Shown here in pieces: positions 45,060 through 53,337 of a DNA stretch of 56,615 nucleotides; within the stretch, counting starts at the first letter, position 1, and each line of letters begins with the position of its first letter. The notes beneath the pieces are model-generated. The model was not told the DNA's origin. It did no database searches and saw only the letters and a list, made by a program, of their open reading frames with translations. Source of the stretch: Actinophytocola xinjiangensis (lineage in GTDB: Bacteria > Actinomycetota > Actinomycetes > Mycobacteriales > Pseudonocardiaceae); the NCBI RefSeq assembly GCF_001921215.1, contig NZ_MSIF01000040.1, positions 1 to 56,615 on the forward strand, read 5' to 3'. Position numbers and translations under genes: made by a program.

Positions 45060-45958
45060 GGCCGGTACGCGGACGCGTCCTGGGCGAACGCCGCCGTCAG
45101 GGCCTCACGCCACGGGCGCAGGGGAGTCAGGCCGGACCCACGCCAGGCCTGGTCGGAGAGCACCGAGTAGCTGGGGCGCGGCGCGGGGCGGGGGAACTCG
45201 TCGCTGCCGCACGGGCGGACCCGCGCCGGGTCGAGACCCAGCTCGGTGAACACGGCCTGGGCGAAGCCGAACCAGGTGGTCTCGCCGCCGCCGGTGGCGT
45301 GCAGGACCTTCGCCGTGGGCGGGTCGTCGCCGGCCACCCGGGCGGCCAGTTCGAGCAGGCCGTCGGCCAGGTCACCGGTCCACGTCGGAGAGCCCCGCTG
45401 ATCGTCCACAACGGACAGTGTGTCGTGGGTTTCGGCCAGGCGGGCCATGGTTTTCACGAAGTTGCCGCCGTGGGCGCCGTAGACCCACGCGGTGCGCACG
45501 ATCCACGCCCGCGCACCCGAGCCGAGGACCGCCGCCTCACCGGCCGCCTTCGTGGTGCCGTAGACACTGCGCGGCGCGGGGGGCTCGTCCTCGCGGTAGG
45601 GCTCGGTGGCGTCGCCGGCGAAGACGTAGTCGGTGGACACGTGGACCAGCGGCACGCCGTTGGCCGAGCACACGGCCGCGAGGACCCGGGGGGCGTCGGC
45701 GTTGAGGGCGAACGCCCGCGTGTAGTCGCTCTCGGCGTTGTCGACGGCGGTGTACGCCGCCGCGTTCACCACCACCGGCGAGCCGGCGCCGTCCACCAGC
45801 GTCTTGACCGCCTCGTTCACCGCGCCGGGGTTGGTGATGTCCAGCTCGGCCGATCCGGGCGCGTGCACCGTGTACTCACCGGGGGCTCTGGCGGCCAGCT
45901 CACGTCCGAGCTGGCCGGTACCGCCGGGGACCAGCAACGCAAGCATCTCCAGGCCCAC
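45056..45958 (-). CDS. rmlD: dTDP-4-dehydrorhamnose reductase
   Basis: Last step of dTDP-L-rhamnose synthesis, the donor for WbbL. The 300-residue SDR protein has the Rossmann loop LVPGGTGQLGREL, the NAAAYTAVDNAES stretch, HVSTDYVFAGD near 125, and catalytic YGTTKAAGE (Tyr-x3-Lys). A GTG at 45958 is chosen because AAGGA lies 5-6 bases upstream; a TTG 3 bases earlier is too close to it. The rmlA, rmlB and rmlC genes are not in this window. Divergent from the LCP gene. Confidence 0.92.
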   Translation of the reverse strand: MGLEMLALLVPGGTGQLGRELAARAPGEYTVHAPGSAELDITNPGAVNEAVKTLVDGAGSPVVVNAAAYTAVDNAESDYTRAFALNADAPRVLAAVCSANGVPLVHVSTDYVFAGDATEPYREDEPPAPRSVYGTTKAAGEAAVLGSGARAWIVRTAWVYGAHGGNFVKTMARLAETHDTLSVVDDQRGSPTWTGDLADGLLELAARVAGDDPPTAKVLHATGGGETTWFGFAQAVFTELGLDPARVRPCGSDEFPRPAPRPSYSVLSDQAWRGSGLTPLRPWREALTAAFAQDASAYRP

Positions 45959-46091
45959 CAAATTCCTTCACTCGGAGGTAAACCGACGAGGGGCAGTATC
46001 GCGTCCTAAATAGGTGCGAGGCATCCCCACCCTCGCAACCGTGTCGGTATGGTACTGGTCAAGTTCCGTCGGGGGACGGGGAGGAGCGTGC

Positions 46092-47681
46092 GTGGACGAA
46101 CGTACGCAGGTGTTACCTGGCCGCCGAAGGCCACTCAGAGGGTGGCGTAAGGCGGGCACGTACACCGGTAGAACGGTGGCGGCAGTGGCGTCGATCAGCG
46201 TCATGGCCGCCATGGGTTACGGAAAGTGGGCGGTCGGTGACCTGGACGAGGGAACCGTCACCACTGACGTCATAGCCAAGGAAGTCGAGGACCAGCGTGT
46301 CCCGCTCGACGGAGCGGTCGATCTGCTGCTGGTCGGCATCGACAGCCGCACCGACGCGCACGGCAACCCGTTGCCGGACGAGGTCATGGACATCCTGCAC
46401 GCCGGGGTCAACGAGGGCGAACGCAACACCGACACGATGATCCTCGTGCACATCCCGGTCGACGGGACCCGCGCGATCGCCATCTCCTTCCCCCGGGACT
46501 CCTGGGTCGAGCTGGCCGGCGGCTACGGTGAGCACCGGCTCAACTCCGCTTTCGCCTACGCCTACAACAACGCCCGTTCCGAGTTGGGCAACACGGCGCC
46601 CAACATGAAGGAACTGGAGAAGCAGGCCGTCGTCGAGGGCCGCAAGAACCTGATCGCCACCATCCAGTCGCTGATCGGTGACGCGGTGACCATCGACCGC
46701 TACGCGGAGGTCAACCTCGCCAGCTTCTACGAGGTCACCAAGGCCATCGGCGGGGTCGAGGTGTGCCTGAACCGGGCGGTGCGCGAGCCGAAGTCGGGGG
46801 CGAACTTCAAGAAGGGCGTGCAGACGATCCAGGGCGCGCAGGCGCTCGCGTTCGTCCGGCAGCGCTACGGGCTGCCGAACTACGACCTGGACCGGATCGT
46901 GCGCCAGCAGGCGTTCCTGGCGGCGCTGGCGAACAAGGTGCTCTCCGCCGACATGCTGACCAGCCCGTCGAAGGTGCGGGAGCTGGTCACGGCGGTACAG
47001 AAGTCGGTGGTGCTCAGCGAGGGCTGGGAGCTGTCGACGTTCGCCGCGCAGATGTCCGGGCTCAACAGCGACGGCATCGACTTCTACACGATCCCCACCC
47101 AGGGCCCGGCCAACATCGGCGGCGCCGACGTGCTCGAGGTCGACCCGGACCAGGTGTCGGACTTCGTTCGGTCGCTGACCACCGACGACAACGGCCAGCC
47201 GAACTCCACGCCGGCCCCACCGCCGGGCGAGGGGTCGACCGAGCGGTCCGGCGAGGGGGAACGGCCGGCGCTGGGCCTGGTCACGGTCGACGTGCGCAAC
47301 GGGTCGAACACCGGCGGGCTGGCCGCGTCGGTGCGTGACCTGTTGGCGGAGAAGGGTTTCAACCCGGGCGACATCGGGGACGCGCAGGTCAGCGGGTCGT
47401 CGACGATCTGGTACGCGCCCGGGGAACGCAGCCTCGCCGAGTACGCGGCGGAGTCGCTGCCGGGCCGGTTCGAGCTGGCCGAGGACTCCGCGCAGCAGCC
47501 GAACCGGCTGCGGGTGGTGCTCGGCACCAACTACCCCGGCGAGACGTCCGGTTTCGGCTCCGGGGCGGCGATCGCCAAGGGGCAGCCGTCCTCCGAGCCG
47601 GGTGAGCCGGGGGCGCCGGCCGACAGCTCCACCACGCCGCCGCCGCAGTTGGACGCCGGTGGCACGCCCTGCGTGAACTAA
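46092..47681 (+). CDS. LytR-CpsA-Psr (LCP) ligase with LytR_C domain
   Basis: LCP enzymes transfer undecaprenyl- or decaprenyl-linked glycans (here probably arabinogalactan) to peptidoglycan. The 529-residue protein has an N-terminal cytoplasmic Arg-rich part, one membrane anchor (VAAVASISVMAAMGYGKW), the LCP domain (LLLVGIDSRTD, NTDTMILVHI, SFPRDSWVE, FVRQRYGLPNYDLDRIVRQQ) and a C-terminal LytR_C domain (LVTVDVRNGSNTGGLA), then a Pro/Ser/Gly tail. A GTG at 46092 follows GAGGAG. It corresponds to Rv3267. A TATGGT box (46048-46053) may be its -10. Confidence 0.9.
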   Translation: MDERTQVLPGRRRPLRGWRKAGTYTGRTVAAVASISVMAAMGYGKWAVGDLDEGTVTTDVIAKEVEDQRVPLDGAVDLLLVGIDSRTDAHGNPLPDEVMDILHAGVNEGERNTDTMILVHIPVDGTRAIAISFPRDSWVELAGGYGEHRLNSAFAYAYNNARSELGNTAPNMKELEKQAVVEGRKNLIATIQSLIGDAVTIDRYAEVNLASFYEVTKAIGGVEVCLNRAVREPKSGANFKKGVQTIQGAQALAFVRQRYGLPNYDLDRIVRQQAFLAALANKVLSADMLTSPSKVRELVTAVQKSVVLSEGWELSTFAAQMSGLNSDGIDFYTIPTQGPANIGGADVLEVDPDQVSDFVRSLTTDDNGQPNSTPAPPPGEGSTERSGEGERPALGLVTVDVRNGSNTGGLAASVRDLLAEKGFNPGDIGDAQVSGSSTIWYAPGERSLAEYAAESLPGRFELAEDSAQQPNRLRVVLGTNYPGETSGFGSGAAIAKGQPSSEPGEPGAPADSSTTPPPQLDAGGTPCVN

Positions 47682-47759
47682 CGCCCGGTCGACGGATCCG
47701 TCACGGACGGAATTGCCGTTAATCTGGACGAAGGGCGTGGTCACGGGGGAGGTGTGCCG

Positions 47760-49121
47760 GTGTCCAAGGGTGTGTGGGAGTCGTCGGATTCGTCGGACGA
47801 GCCGACCGGTTACGCGCCGGCCGTCGGCGAGGTGGTCCAGGCGCCGGCCGAGGCCGACGTCGAGCCGGAGACGGTGGCGGACCCGTTACCGTCGGCGCGC
47901 AGGCGCCGGCGCGGGGTGACGGCGCTGCTGGTGGTGACCAGGGTGGTGGTCGGGCTGGTGTCGGCGACGGCGCTGGCGGCGATGTCGCTGCTGTGGTTAC
48001 GGGTGGTGCAGCTGGAGGAGAGCACGAACACCACCGACGCGGTGGCCCAGGCGCAGACCGGGCCGGCCGCGCAGGCCCCGCCGCCCGACGACGGCGCGAA
48101 CGACATCCTGATCGTCGGCAACGACAGCCGCACCGACATGCAGGGCAACCCGCTGTCGGCCGAGCTGCTGCGCGAACTGCGCACCGAGGCCACGGAAACG
48201 TTGAACACGGACACGTTGATCCTGCTGCGGATCCCGCGTGCGGGCGGCCGGACCTCGGCGGTGTCGATCCCGCGTGACACGTCGGTGACGGTCCCCGGCC
48301 TGGAGAACGAGGAGAAGATCAACGGCGCGTACGGCATCACGAAGGCCCGCACCGCGCAGCGGATGGTCGACGCCGGCGAGTCCGACCGGCGCAAGATCGA
48401 ACGCGAGTCCGACGACGCCGGCCGCACGGCACTGATCCAGGCCGTGCAGCTGCTGACCGGGGTGCGGGTCGACCACTACGCGGAGGTGAGCCTGTACGGG
48501 TTCTACCTGCTCACGGACGTGATCGACGGCGTGGACGTGTGCCTGAACCGGTCGACCAGCGACCCGGACTCCGGCGCGTCGTTCGCCTCCGGCCCGCAGA
48601 CGGTGCGCGGTGGTGACGCGGTGTCGTTCGTCCGGCAGCGCAACGGCCTGCCCCGGGGCGACCTGGACCGCATCGTGCGCCAGCAGACGTTCCTGTCCTC
48701 GGCGATGCGCAAGGTCATGTCCGGTGACCTGCTGACCGACACCGCGAAGCTCAACGCCCTGTCCGACGCGGTGTCCAAGTCGGTGGTGATGGACGAGGGC
48801 CTGCACTTCCTGGACCTGGTCAACCAGGCCCAGGCGCTGGCCTCCGGCGAGGTCACGTTCGTGACGATCCCGGTGACCGGGGTGGGGGCGCGCAACGCGC
48901 GCAAGCAGAGCATCATCACCGTCGACGTGCCGGCGGTGCGGCGCTACGTGGCGGCGCTGATCTCCGACTCGCCACCCGCACCGGCGGCCCCGCCCTCGTC
49001 ACCGCCCTCGTCACCGCCCGCGTCACCGCCCCCGTCCCCGCCCGGTTTCGCGTCGAAGGGCATGCTGGACCTCGGCGCGCCGGCGTTGGCCCGGCAGCCG
49101 GCGGTCCCGTGCGTCGACTGA
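47760..49121 (+). CDS. LytR-CpsA-Psr (LCP) ligase, second copy
   Basis: A 453-residue LCP protein next to the first: membrane anchor (ALLVVTRVVVGLVSATALAAM), LCP core (ILIVGNDSRTD, NTDTLILLRIPR, SIPRDTSVTV, FVRQRNGLPRGDLDRIVRQQ). It lacks the LytR_C domain of its neighbour and ends with a Ser/Pro tail made by 12-bp repeats. The GTG at 47760 has GGAGG 7 bases upstream; GTG 47754 is too close to it. A TAATCT box (47720-47725) suggests its own promoter. Two copies may attach different glycans. Confidence 0.88.
   Translation: MSKGVWESSDSSDEPTGYAPAVGEVVQAPAEADVEPETVADPLPSARRRRRGVTALLVVTRVVVGLVSATALAAMSLLWLRVVQLEESTNTTDAVAQAQTGPAAQAPPPDDGANDILIVGNDSRTDMQGNPLSAELLRELRTEATETLNTDTLILLRIPRAGGRTSAVSIPRDTSVTVPGLENEEKINGAYGITKARTAQRMVDAGESDRRKIERESDDAGRTALIQAVQLLTGVRVDHYAEVSLYGFYLLTDVIDGVDVCLNRSTSDPDSGASFASGPQTVRGGDAVSFVRQRNGLPRGDLDRIVRQQTFLSSAMRKVMSGDLLTDTAKLNALSDAVSKSVVMDEGLHFLDLVNQAQALASGEVTFVTIPVTGVGARNARKQSIITVDVPAVRRYVAALISDSPPAPAAPPSSPPSSPPASPPPSPPGFASKGMLDLGAPALARQPAVPCVD
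48991..49038. repeat. Four 12-bp tandem repeats in the second LCP gene
   Basis: CGCCCTCGTCAC twice, then CGCCCGCGTCAC and CGCCCCCGTCCC, in frame, encoding the PPSSPPSSPPASPPPSP tail of the LCP protein. Slippage here would change tail length without frameshift. Confidence 0.75.
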
Positions 49122-49134
49122 GGAGTCCGAACCG

Positions 49135-49833
49135 TTGAGCCTCACCGAGAACCTGCTGCGCCCCCTGTCCTCGGCGCGGCCCCTGGTCACCCACTACGAC
49201 GACGCGGCCGGCACGAGGGTCGAACTGTCGGTGGCGACCCTGACCAACTGGGCGGCGAAAACGGCGAACTGGCTGGTCCAGGAACACGACGTCGAGCCGG
49301 GGACGCCGGTGTCGGTGGCGTTGCCCGCGCACTGGCAGACCGCCGGGGTGCTGCTCGGCGCGTGGTGGTGCGGCGCCCGGGTGGTGGCGTCACCGGACGG
49401 GGCGGCCGTCGCGTTCGTCCCACCCTCCGGCTCTGGCGCGTCGTCCGGCGCCGAGGTCGTGGCGGCGGTGTCCCTGGACCCCATGGGCCGCGACCTGCGT
49501 GACGACGTGCCGCCCGGCATGGTCGACTTCGTCGCCGACGCCCGCCTCCACGGCGACGACTTCTACGGCTCACCGGTGCCCGGCGACACACCCTGCCTCG
49601 GTGACTCCACAGTGGACGAGGTGCTGACGAGTTCCCGTGAACGAGCGGCATCCCTTGGCCTGGGTCCCGAATCCCGCGTGCTGTCCACACTGGACTGGAC
49701 GGTCCCCGACGGCATCCTGGCCGGCTTCGTGACGGTCCTGGCGGCCGGTGCGTCCCTGGTCCAGGTCACCAGCCCTGACCCGAACCTGCTGGTGCGCCAC
49801 AGGGAATCCGAACGCACCACGACCGACCTGTGA
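49135..49833 (+). CDS. TIGR03089 family protein
   Basis: A 232-residue protein in the Rv3268 position. It resembles the N-terminal part of adenylate-forming enzymes (LSVATLTNWAAKTANWLVQEHDVEPGTPVSVALPAHW, LLGAWWCGARVV) but lacks the AMP-binding core, so it is not expected to be an acyl-CoA synthetase. Function unknown. A TTG start follows AGGAG by 9 bases; the gap to the LCP gene is 13 bp, so co-transcription is likely. The stop overlaps the start of the following pseudogene (GTGA). Confidence 0.8.
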   Translation: MSLTENLLRPLSSARPLVTHYDDAAGTRVELSVATLTNWAAKTANWLVQEHDVEPGTPVSVALPAHWQTAGVLLGAWWCGARVVASPDGAAVAFVPPSGSGASSGAEVVAAVSLDPMGRDLRDDVPPGMVDFVADARLHGDDFYGSPVPGDTPCLGDSTVDEVLTSSRERAASLGLGPESRVLSTLDWTVPDGILAGFVTVLAAGASLVQVTSPDPNLLVRHRESERTTTDL

Positions 49834-50423
49834 ACCTGAGCCCACGGCGCCGCGCCGAACTCGCCGCCCTGCTGGACGACGAGCAACGGTTGGCCCGCGA
49901 GCATCCCCGGCTGCTGGACTACCTGGACACCGCCCGCACCCTGCCCGGTACCGGAACGTCGGGTCGGACGCCGCGTTCGACCTCCGTTTCGCCCACTACG
50001 CCACGGCCGGCGGCGCCAATCCCTACTGGGACATCGTCGGCCCCTCAGTGTCCGAACAGGACGGACGACGCCTGGTCGACGGCGGCAACCCGGCCGGCAG
50101 TCCGCGCCTGGCGTACGCCCAGATGATGTTGCAGTCCCTGTACGCGTACGCGTACAGGGATCCCGTCGCCCAGGACCGTTGCCTGGATCGCGTCCTTCTG
50201 CGCCGACCGGGGCGTCGTCGAGGAGGTGGGTGCGGGCGGCGGGTACTGGGCCGCCCAGCTGTCGGCCGCCGGGATTCCCGTGTCCGCCTACGACCCCGAT
50301 CCCCCGGAACACCAGTGGCATCCGGTGGGACCGGTGGTCGACTGGCGACCGGCCTGCGAGGATTCCGGCTTCGTCGCCTGGTGGAACCTGCGGGACGTGG
50401 CTCAGGGTTGGGTTCGCGGGTGA
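49830..50423 (+). pseudogene. Frameshifted SAM-methyltransferase-like pseudogene
   Basis: Coherent protein sequence is spread over three segments. Segment one (frame of 49830, to about 49950) reads ELAALLDDEQRLAREHPRLL. Segment two (shifted frame, about 49950-50165) reads AFDLRFAHYATAGGANPYWD and DGRRLVDGGNPAGSPRLAYA. Segment three (original frame, about 50175-50423) reads VAWIASFCADRG and EVGAGGGYWAAQLSAAG, a SAM-binding glycine-rich loop. The original frame has a stop at 50124-50126, so the gene is truly interrupted. The C-terminus also looks truncated compared with an ordinary methyltransferase domain. Decay is likely; sequencing error at two places is the alternative. Confidence 0.7.
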
Positions 50424-50424
50424 C

Positions 50425-51579
50425 CTAGCCCTTCAACAGGGCCCGAGCCATCACCATGCGCTGGATCTGGTTGGTGCCCTCGTAGATCTGGGTGATCTTC
50501 GCGTCCCGCATCATGCGTTCGACCGGGAAGTCCTTCGTGTAGCCGGCGCCGCCGAACAACTGAACGGCGTCGGTGGTCACCTCCATGGCGATGTCCGACG
50601 CGTACGTCTTCGCCGCGGAGGCGATGAAGCCCGCGCGGGAGTCGCCGCGCTCGGAGGCGGCGGCGGACGTGTACACCAGGTGCCGGGCAGCCTCGATCTT
50701 CATCCCCATGTCCGCCAGCATGAACTGCACGCCCTGGAAGTCGGCGATCCGCTGCCCGAACTGCTTGCGCTCCTTGACATACGCCAACGACGCCTCCAAC
50801 GCCCCCTGCGCGATCCCCACGGCCTGCGCGCCGATCGTCGGCCGCGTGTGGTCCAGCGTCTTCAGCGCGGTCTTCAACCCGGTCCCCGGCTCACCGATGA
50901 TCCGGTCCGCCGGGATGACACAGTTCTCGAAGTAGATCTCGCAGGTCGGCGAGCCCTTGATCCCCAGCTTGCGTTCCTTGGCACCCACCGAGAAACCCGG
51001 ATCGTCCTTGTGCACGACGAACGCCGAGATGCCGTTGGCCTTCTTCTCCGCCTCGGGATCGGTGACGGCCATCACCGTGTACCACGTCGACTCGCCCGCG
51101 TTGGTGATCCACGCCTTCGTCCCGTTCAGCACCCAGGTGTCGCCGTCCCGGACGGCCCGGGTGCGCATGGACGCCGTGTCCGAGCCCGCTTCGCGTTCGG
51201 ACAGGGCGTAGGACACCGAGGCCTCGCCGGAGGCGATCGACGGGAGGACGAACTTCTTCACCTCCGCCGACGCCGACAGCAGGATCGGCTGGGTGCCCAG
51301 TTTGTTCACGGCCGGGATCAGCGACGCCGACGCGTCGACCCTGGCCACCTCCTCGATCACGATGCACGCGGCGATCGCGTCGGCGCCCTGGCCGTCGTAC
51401 TCCTCGGGGATGTGCACGGCGTTGAAACCCGCCTTGACCAGCGCGTCCCTGGCCTCCGACGGGTAGCGTTCCCGCTCGTCGACCTCGGCGGCGTGCGGGG
51501 CGATCTCCTTGTCGGCCAGGGCGCGTACCGCCTCCCGCAGCGCCTCGTGCTCATCGCTCAGCTGGTACAGGCCCGACAC
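50425..51579 (-). CDS. fadE25: Acyl-CoA dehydrogenase (FadE25-like)
   Basis: Flavin-dependent dehydrogenase for acyl-CoA substrates, in the Rv3274c position. The 384-residue protein shows the FAD/substrate motif YALSEREAGSD, WITNAGESTWYTVMA, RKQFGQRIADFQGVQFMLADM, the C-terminal QLFGGAGYTKDFPVERMMRD with the region carrying the catalytic base, and IYEGTNQIQRMVMAR. The GTG at 51579 is preferred over the GTG 9 bases upstream because GAGGAG then sits 9 bases away. Convergent with the pseudogene (1-bp gap). Substrate not known. Confidence 0.93.
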   Translation of the reverse strand: MSGLYQLSDEHEALREAVRALADKEIAPHAAEVDERERYPSEARDALVKAGFNAVHIPEEYDGQGADAIAACIVIEEVARVDASASLIPAVNKLGTQPILLSASAEVKKFVLPSIASGEASVSYALSEREAGSDTASMRTRAVRDGDTWVLNGTKAWITNAGESTWYTVMAVTDPEAEKKANGISAFVVHKDDPGFSVGAKERKLGIKGSPTCEIYFENCVIPADRIIGEPGTGLKTALKTLDHTRPTIGAQAVGIAQGALEASLAYVKERKQFGQRIADFQGVQFMLADMGMKIEAARHLVYTSAAASERGDSRAGFIASAAKTYASDIAMEVTTDAVQLFGGAGYTKDFPVERMMRDAKITQIYEGTNQIQRMVMARALLKG

Positions 51580-51616
51580 CGTGGCCACCTCCTCGATCGC
51601 GTCAACAACCCCGATG

Positions 51617-52132
51617 TTAGCGCTCGTTCACGTGGGGCACATCGGCCCTCGAGCGAAGAGCGGCGTCCTTGTCGAGAACCAGGCGTTCCAGGTCGTCGTG
51701 GAACGCCTGCAAACGCTTGCGCAACGTCTCGTCGGACGCACCCAGGATCCGCACGGCCAGCAGGCCCGCGTTGCGGGCGCCGCCCACCGACACCGTCGCC
51801 ACCGGGATCCCCGCCGGCATCTGGACGATCGAGAGCAGCGAGTCCAGACCGTCGAGGTACTTCAGCGGGACCGGGACACCGATCACCGGCAGCGTGGTCG
51901 CCGAGGCCACCATGCCGGGCAGGTGCGCGGCCCCACCCGCGCCCGCGATGATCACCCGCACGCCCCGGCCGGCCGACTCGCGCGCGTAGTCGAGCATCCG
52001 CTGCGGCGTGCGGTGCGCCGACACCACCCCCACCTCGTGGGGCACGTCGAACTCCGCCAGCGCCTCGGTCGCCGCCGACATCACCGGCCAGTCCGAGTCG
52101 CTGCCCATGATCACACCGACCAACGCGGTCAT
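51617..52132 (-). CDS. purE: N5-carboxyaminoimidazole ribonucleotide mutase
   Basis: Purine synthesis: moves the carboxyl group of N5-CAIR to make CAIR. The 171-residue protein has [25 protein letters not shown] (catalytic His), [17 protein letters not shown] and [20 protein letters not shown], the class I PurE signature. The ATG overlaps the purK stop (ATGA), so the two enzymes are translationally coupled; PurE uses the product of PurK. Confidence 0.97.
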   Translation of the reverse strand: MTALVGVIMGSDSDWPVMSAATEALAEFDVPHEVGVVSAHRTPQRMLDYARESAGRGVRVIIAGAGGAAHLPGMVASATTLPVIGVPVPLKYLDGLDSLLSIVQMPAGIPVATVSVGGARNAGLLAVRILGASDETLRKRLQAFHDDLERLVLDKDAALRSRADVPHVNER

Positions 52133-53328
52133 CCTCGTCCCCCCGTGTGGATGTCGTACCCGTCCTGCCACTGCGCCGTGGACAGCCAGTGGGCCGCCAG
52201 CCGCGCGCGTTCCCGCACGTCGGCCAGGTCCTCGCCGAGCAGCGTCACATGGCCGATCTTGCGACCCGGCCGCTCCTGCTTGCCGTAGTAGTGCACGTGC
52301 GCGTCCCGGTAGCGCGCCAGCAGGTGGTGCAGGCGCTCGTCGGTGCTCATCGACGGCGGCCGCGCCGCGCCCAGGACGTTGGCCATCACCACCGCCGGCG
52401 CCCGCAGGTCCGTCGCCCCCAGTGGGTAGTCGAGCACGGCCCGCAGGTGCTGCTCGAACTGCGAGGTCCCCGCGCCCTCGATCGTCCAGTGGCCCGAGTT
52501 GTGCGGGCGCATCGCCAGCTCGTTGACCACCAGCCCCGAGTCGGTCTCGAACAGCTCGACCGCCAGCACCCCCACCACGTCCAGCTCGGCGGCGATCCGC
52601 AGCGCCAGCTCCTGGGCCTGCCTGGCCAGCCGCTCGTCCAGGCCCGGCGCCGGGGCCAGGACCTCGACACAGATCCCGTTGGACTGCACCGTCTCCACCA
52701 CCGGCCAGCAGCCGCCCTGGCCGAACGGCGAGCGGGCGACCACCGCCGCCAGCTCGCGGCGCATCACCACCCGCTGCTCCACCAGCAGCGGCGTGCCCCA
52801 CTCCACCAGCCTTGGCACCAGCTCACCGGCCGACCCGGCGCCGTTGAGCAGCCACACGCCCCGGCCGTCGTAACCGCCGCGCGCCGCCTTGAGCATGCAC
52901 GGCCAGCCGTGCTCGTCGCCGAACTTCACCACGTCGGCGACCTCGCGCACCGCCGTGAACCGGGGCACCGGCAGACCCAGCGCGTCCAGCCGGTGACGCA
53001 TCACCAGCTTGTCCTGGGCGTGCAGCAGCGCCTCCGGTCCGGGGCGCACCGCCACCCCCCGCTCGACCAGCGCCCTCAGGTGCTCGTTGGGCACGTGCTC
53101 GTGGTCGAAGGTCAGCACGTCGACGCCGGCGGCGAAACCGGTCAGCGCGTCCAGGTCGGTGTGCGAGCCGAGGGTGACGTTGGGGGTGACCAGCGCGGCC
53201 GACTCGTCGGGCGAGGTCGCCAGTACGTGCAGCGACTGGCCGAGCGCGATCGCCGCCTGCTGGGTCATCCTGGCGAGCTGGCCCCCGCCAACCATGCCGA
53301 CGATCGGCAAGCCGGTGCGTGTGTCCAC
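52129..53328 (-). CDS. purK: N5-carboxyaminoimidazole ribonucleotide synthase
   Basis: ATP-grasp enzyme that carboxylates aminoimidazole ribonucleotide with bicarbonate. The 399-residue protein has the N-terminal [11 protein letters not shown] loop, [27 protein letters not shown] in the ATP-grasp lid, and [17 protein letters not shown] at the metal site. Its stop overlaps purE. An ATG start is used, 9 bp downstream of the GT87 stop codon on the same strand. Confidence 0.96.
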   Translation of the reverse strand: MDTRTGLPIVGMVGGGQLARMTQQAAIALGQSLHVLATSPDESAALVTPNVTLGSHTDLDALTGFAAGVDVLTFDHEHVPNEHLRALVERGVAVRPGPEALLHAQDKLVMRHRLDALGLPVPRFTAVREVADVVKFGDEHGWPCMLKAARGGYDGRGVWLLNGAGSAGELVPRLVEWGTPLLVEQRVVMRRELAAVVARSPFGQGGCWPVVETVQSNGICVEVLAPAPGLDERLARQAQELALRIAAELDVVGVLAVELFETDSGLVVNELAMRPHNSGHWTIEGAGTSQFEQHLRAVLDYPLGATDLRAPAVVMANVLGAARPPSMSTDERLHHLLARYRDAHVHYYGKQERPGRKIGHVTLLGEDLADVRERARLAAHWLSTAQWQDGYDIHTGGRG

Positions 53329-53337
53329 GAAGGGAAC

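Noticed and set aside
48991-49038. CRISPR-like repeats
   Set aside because: The 12-bp units are contiguous, in frame and encode a Ser/Pro tail; there are no spacers or cas genes.
37733-49121. Antibiotic or secondary-metabolite cluster
   Set aside because: Despite many glycosyltransferases, there is no polyketide synthase, peptide synthetase, terpene synthase or resistance/export set; neighbours are wall-glycan genes.
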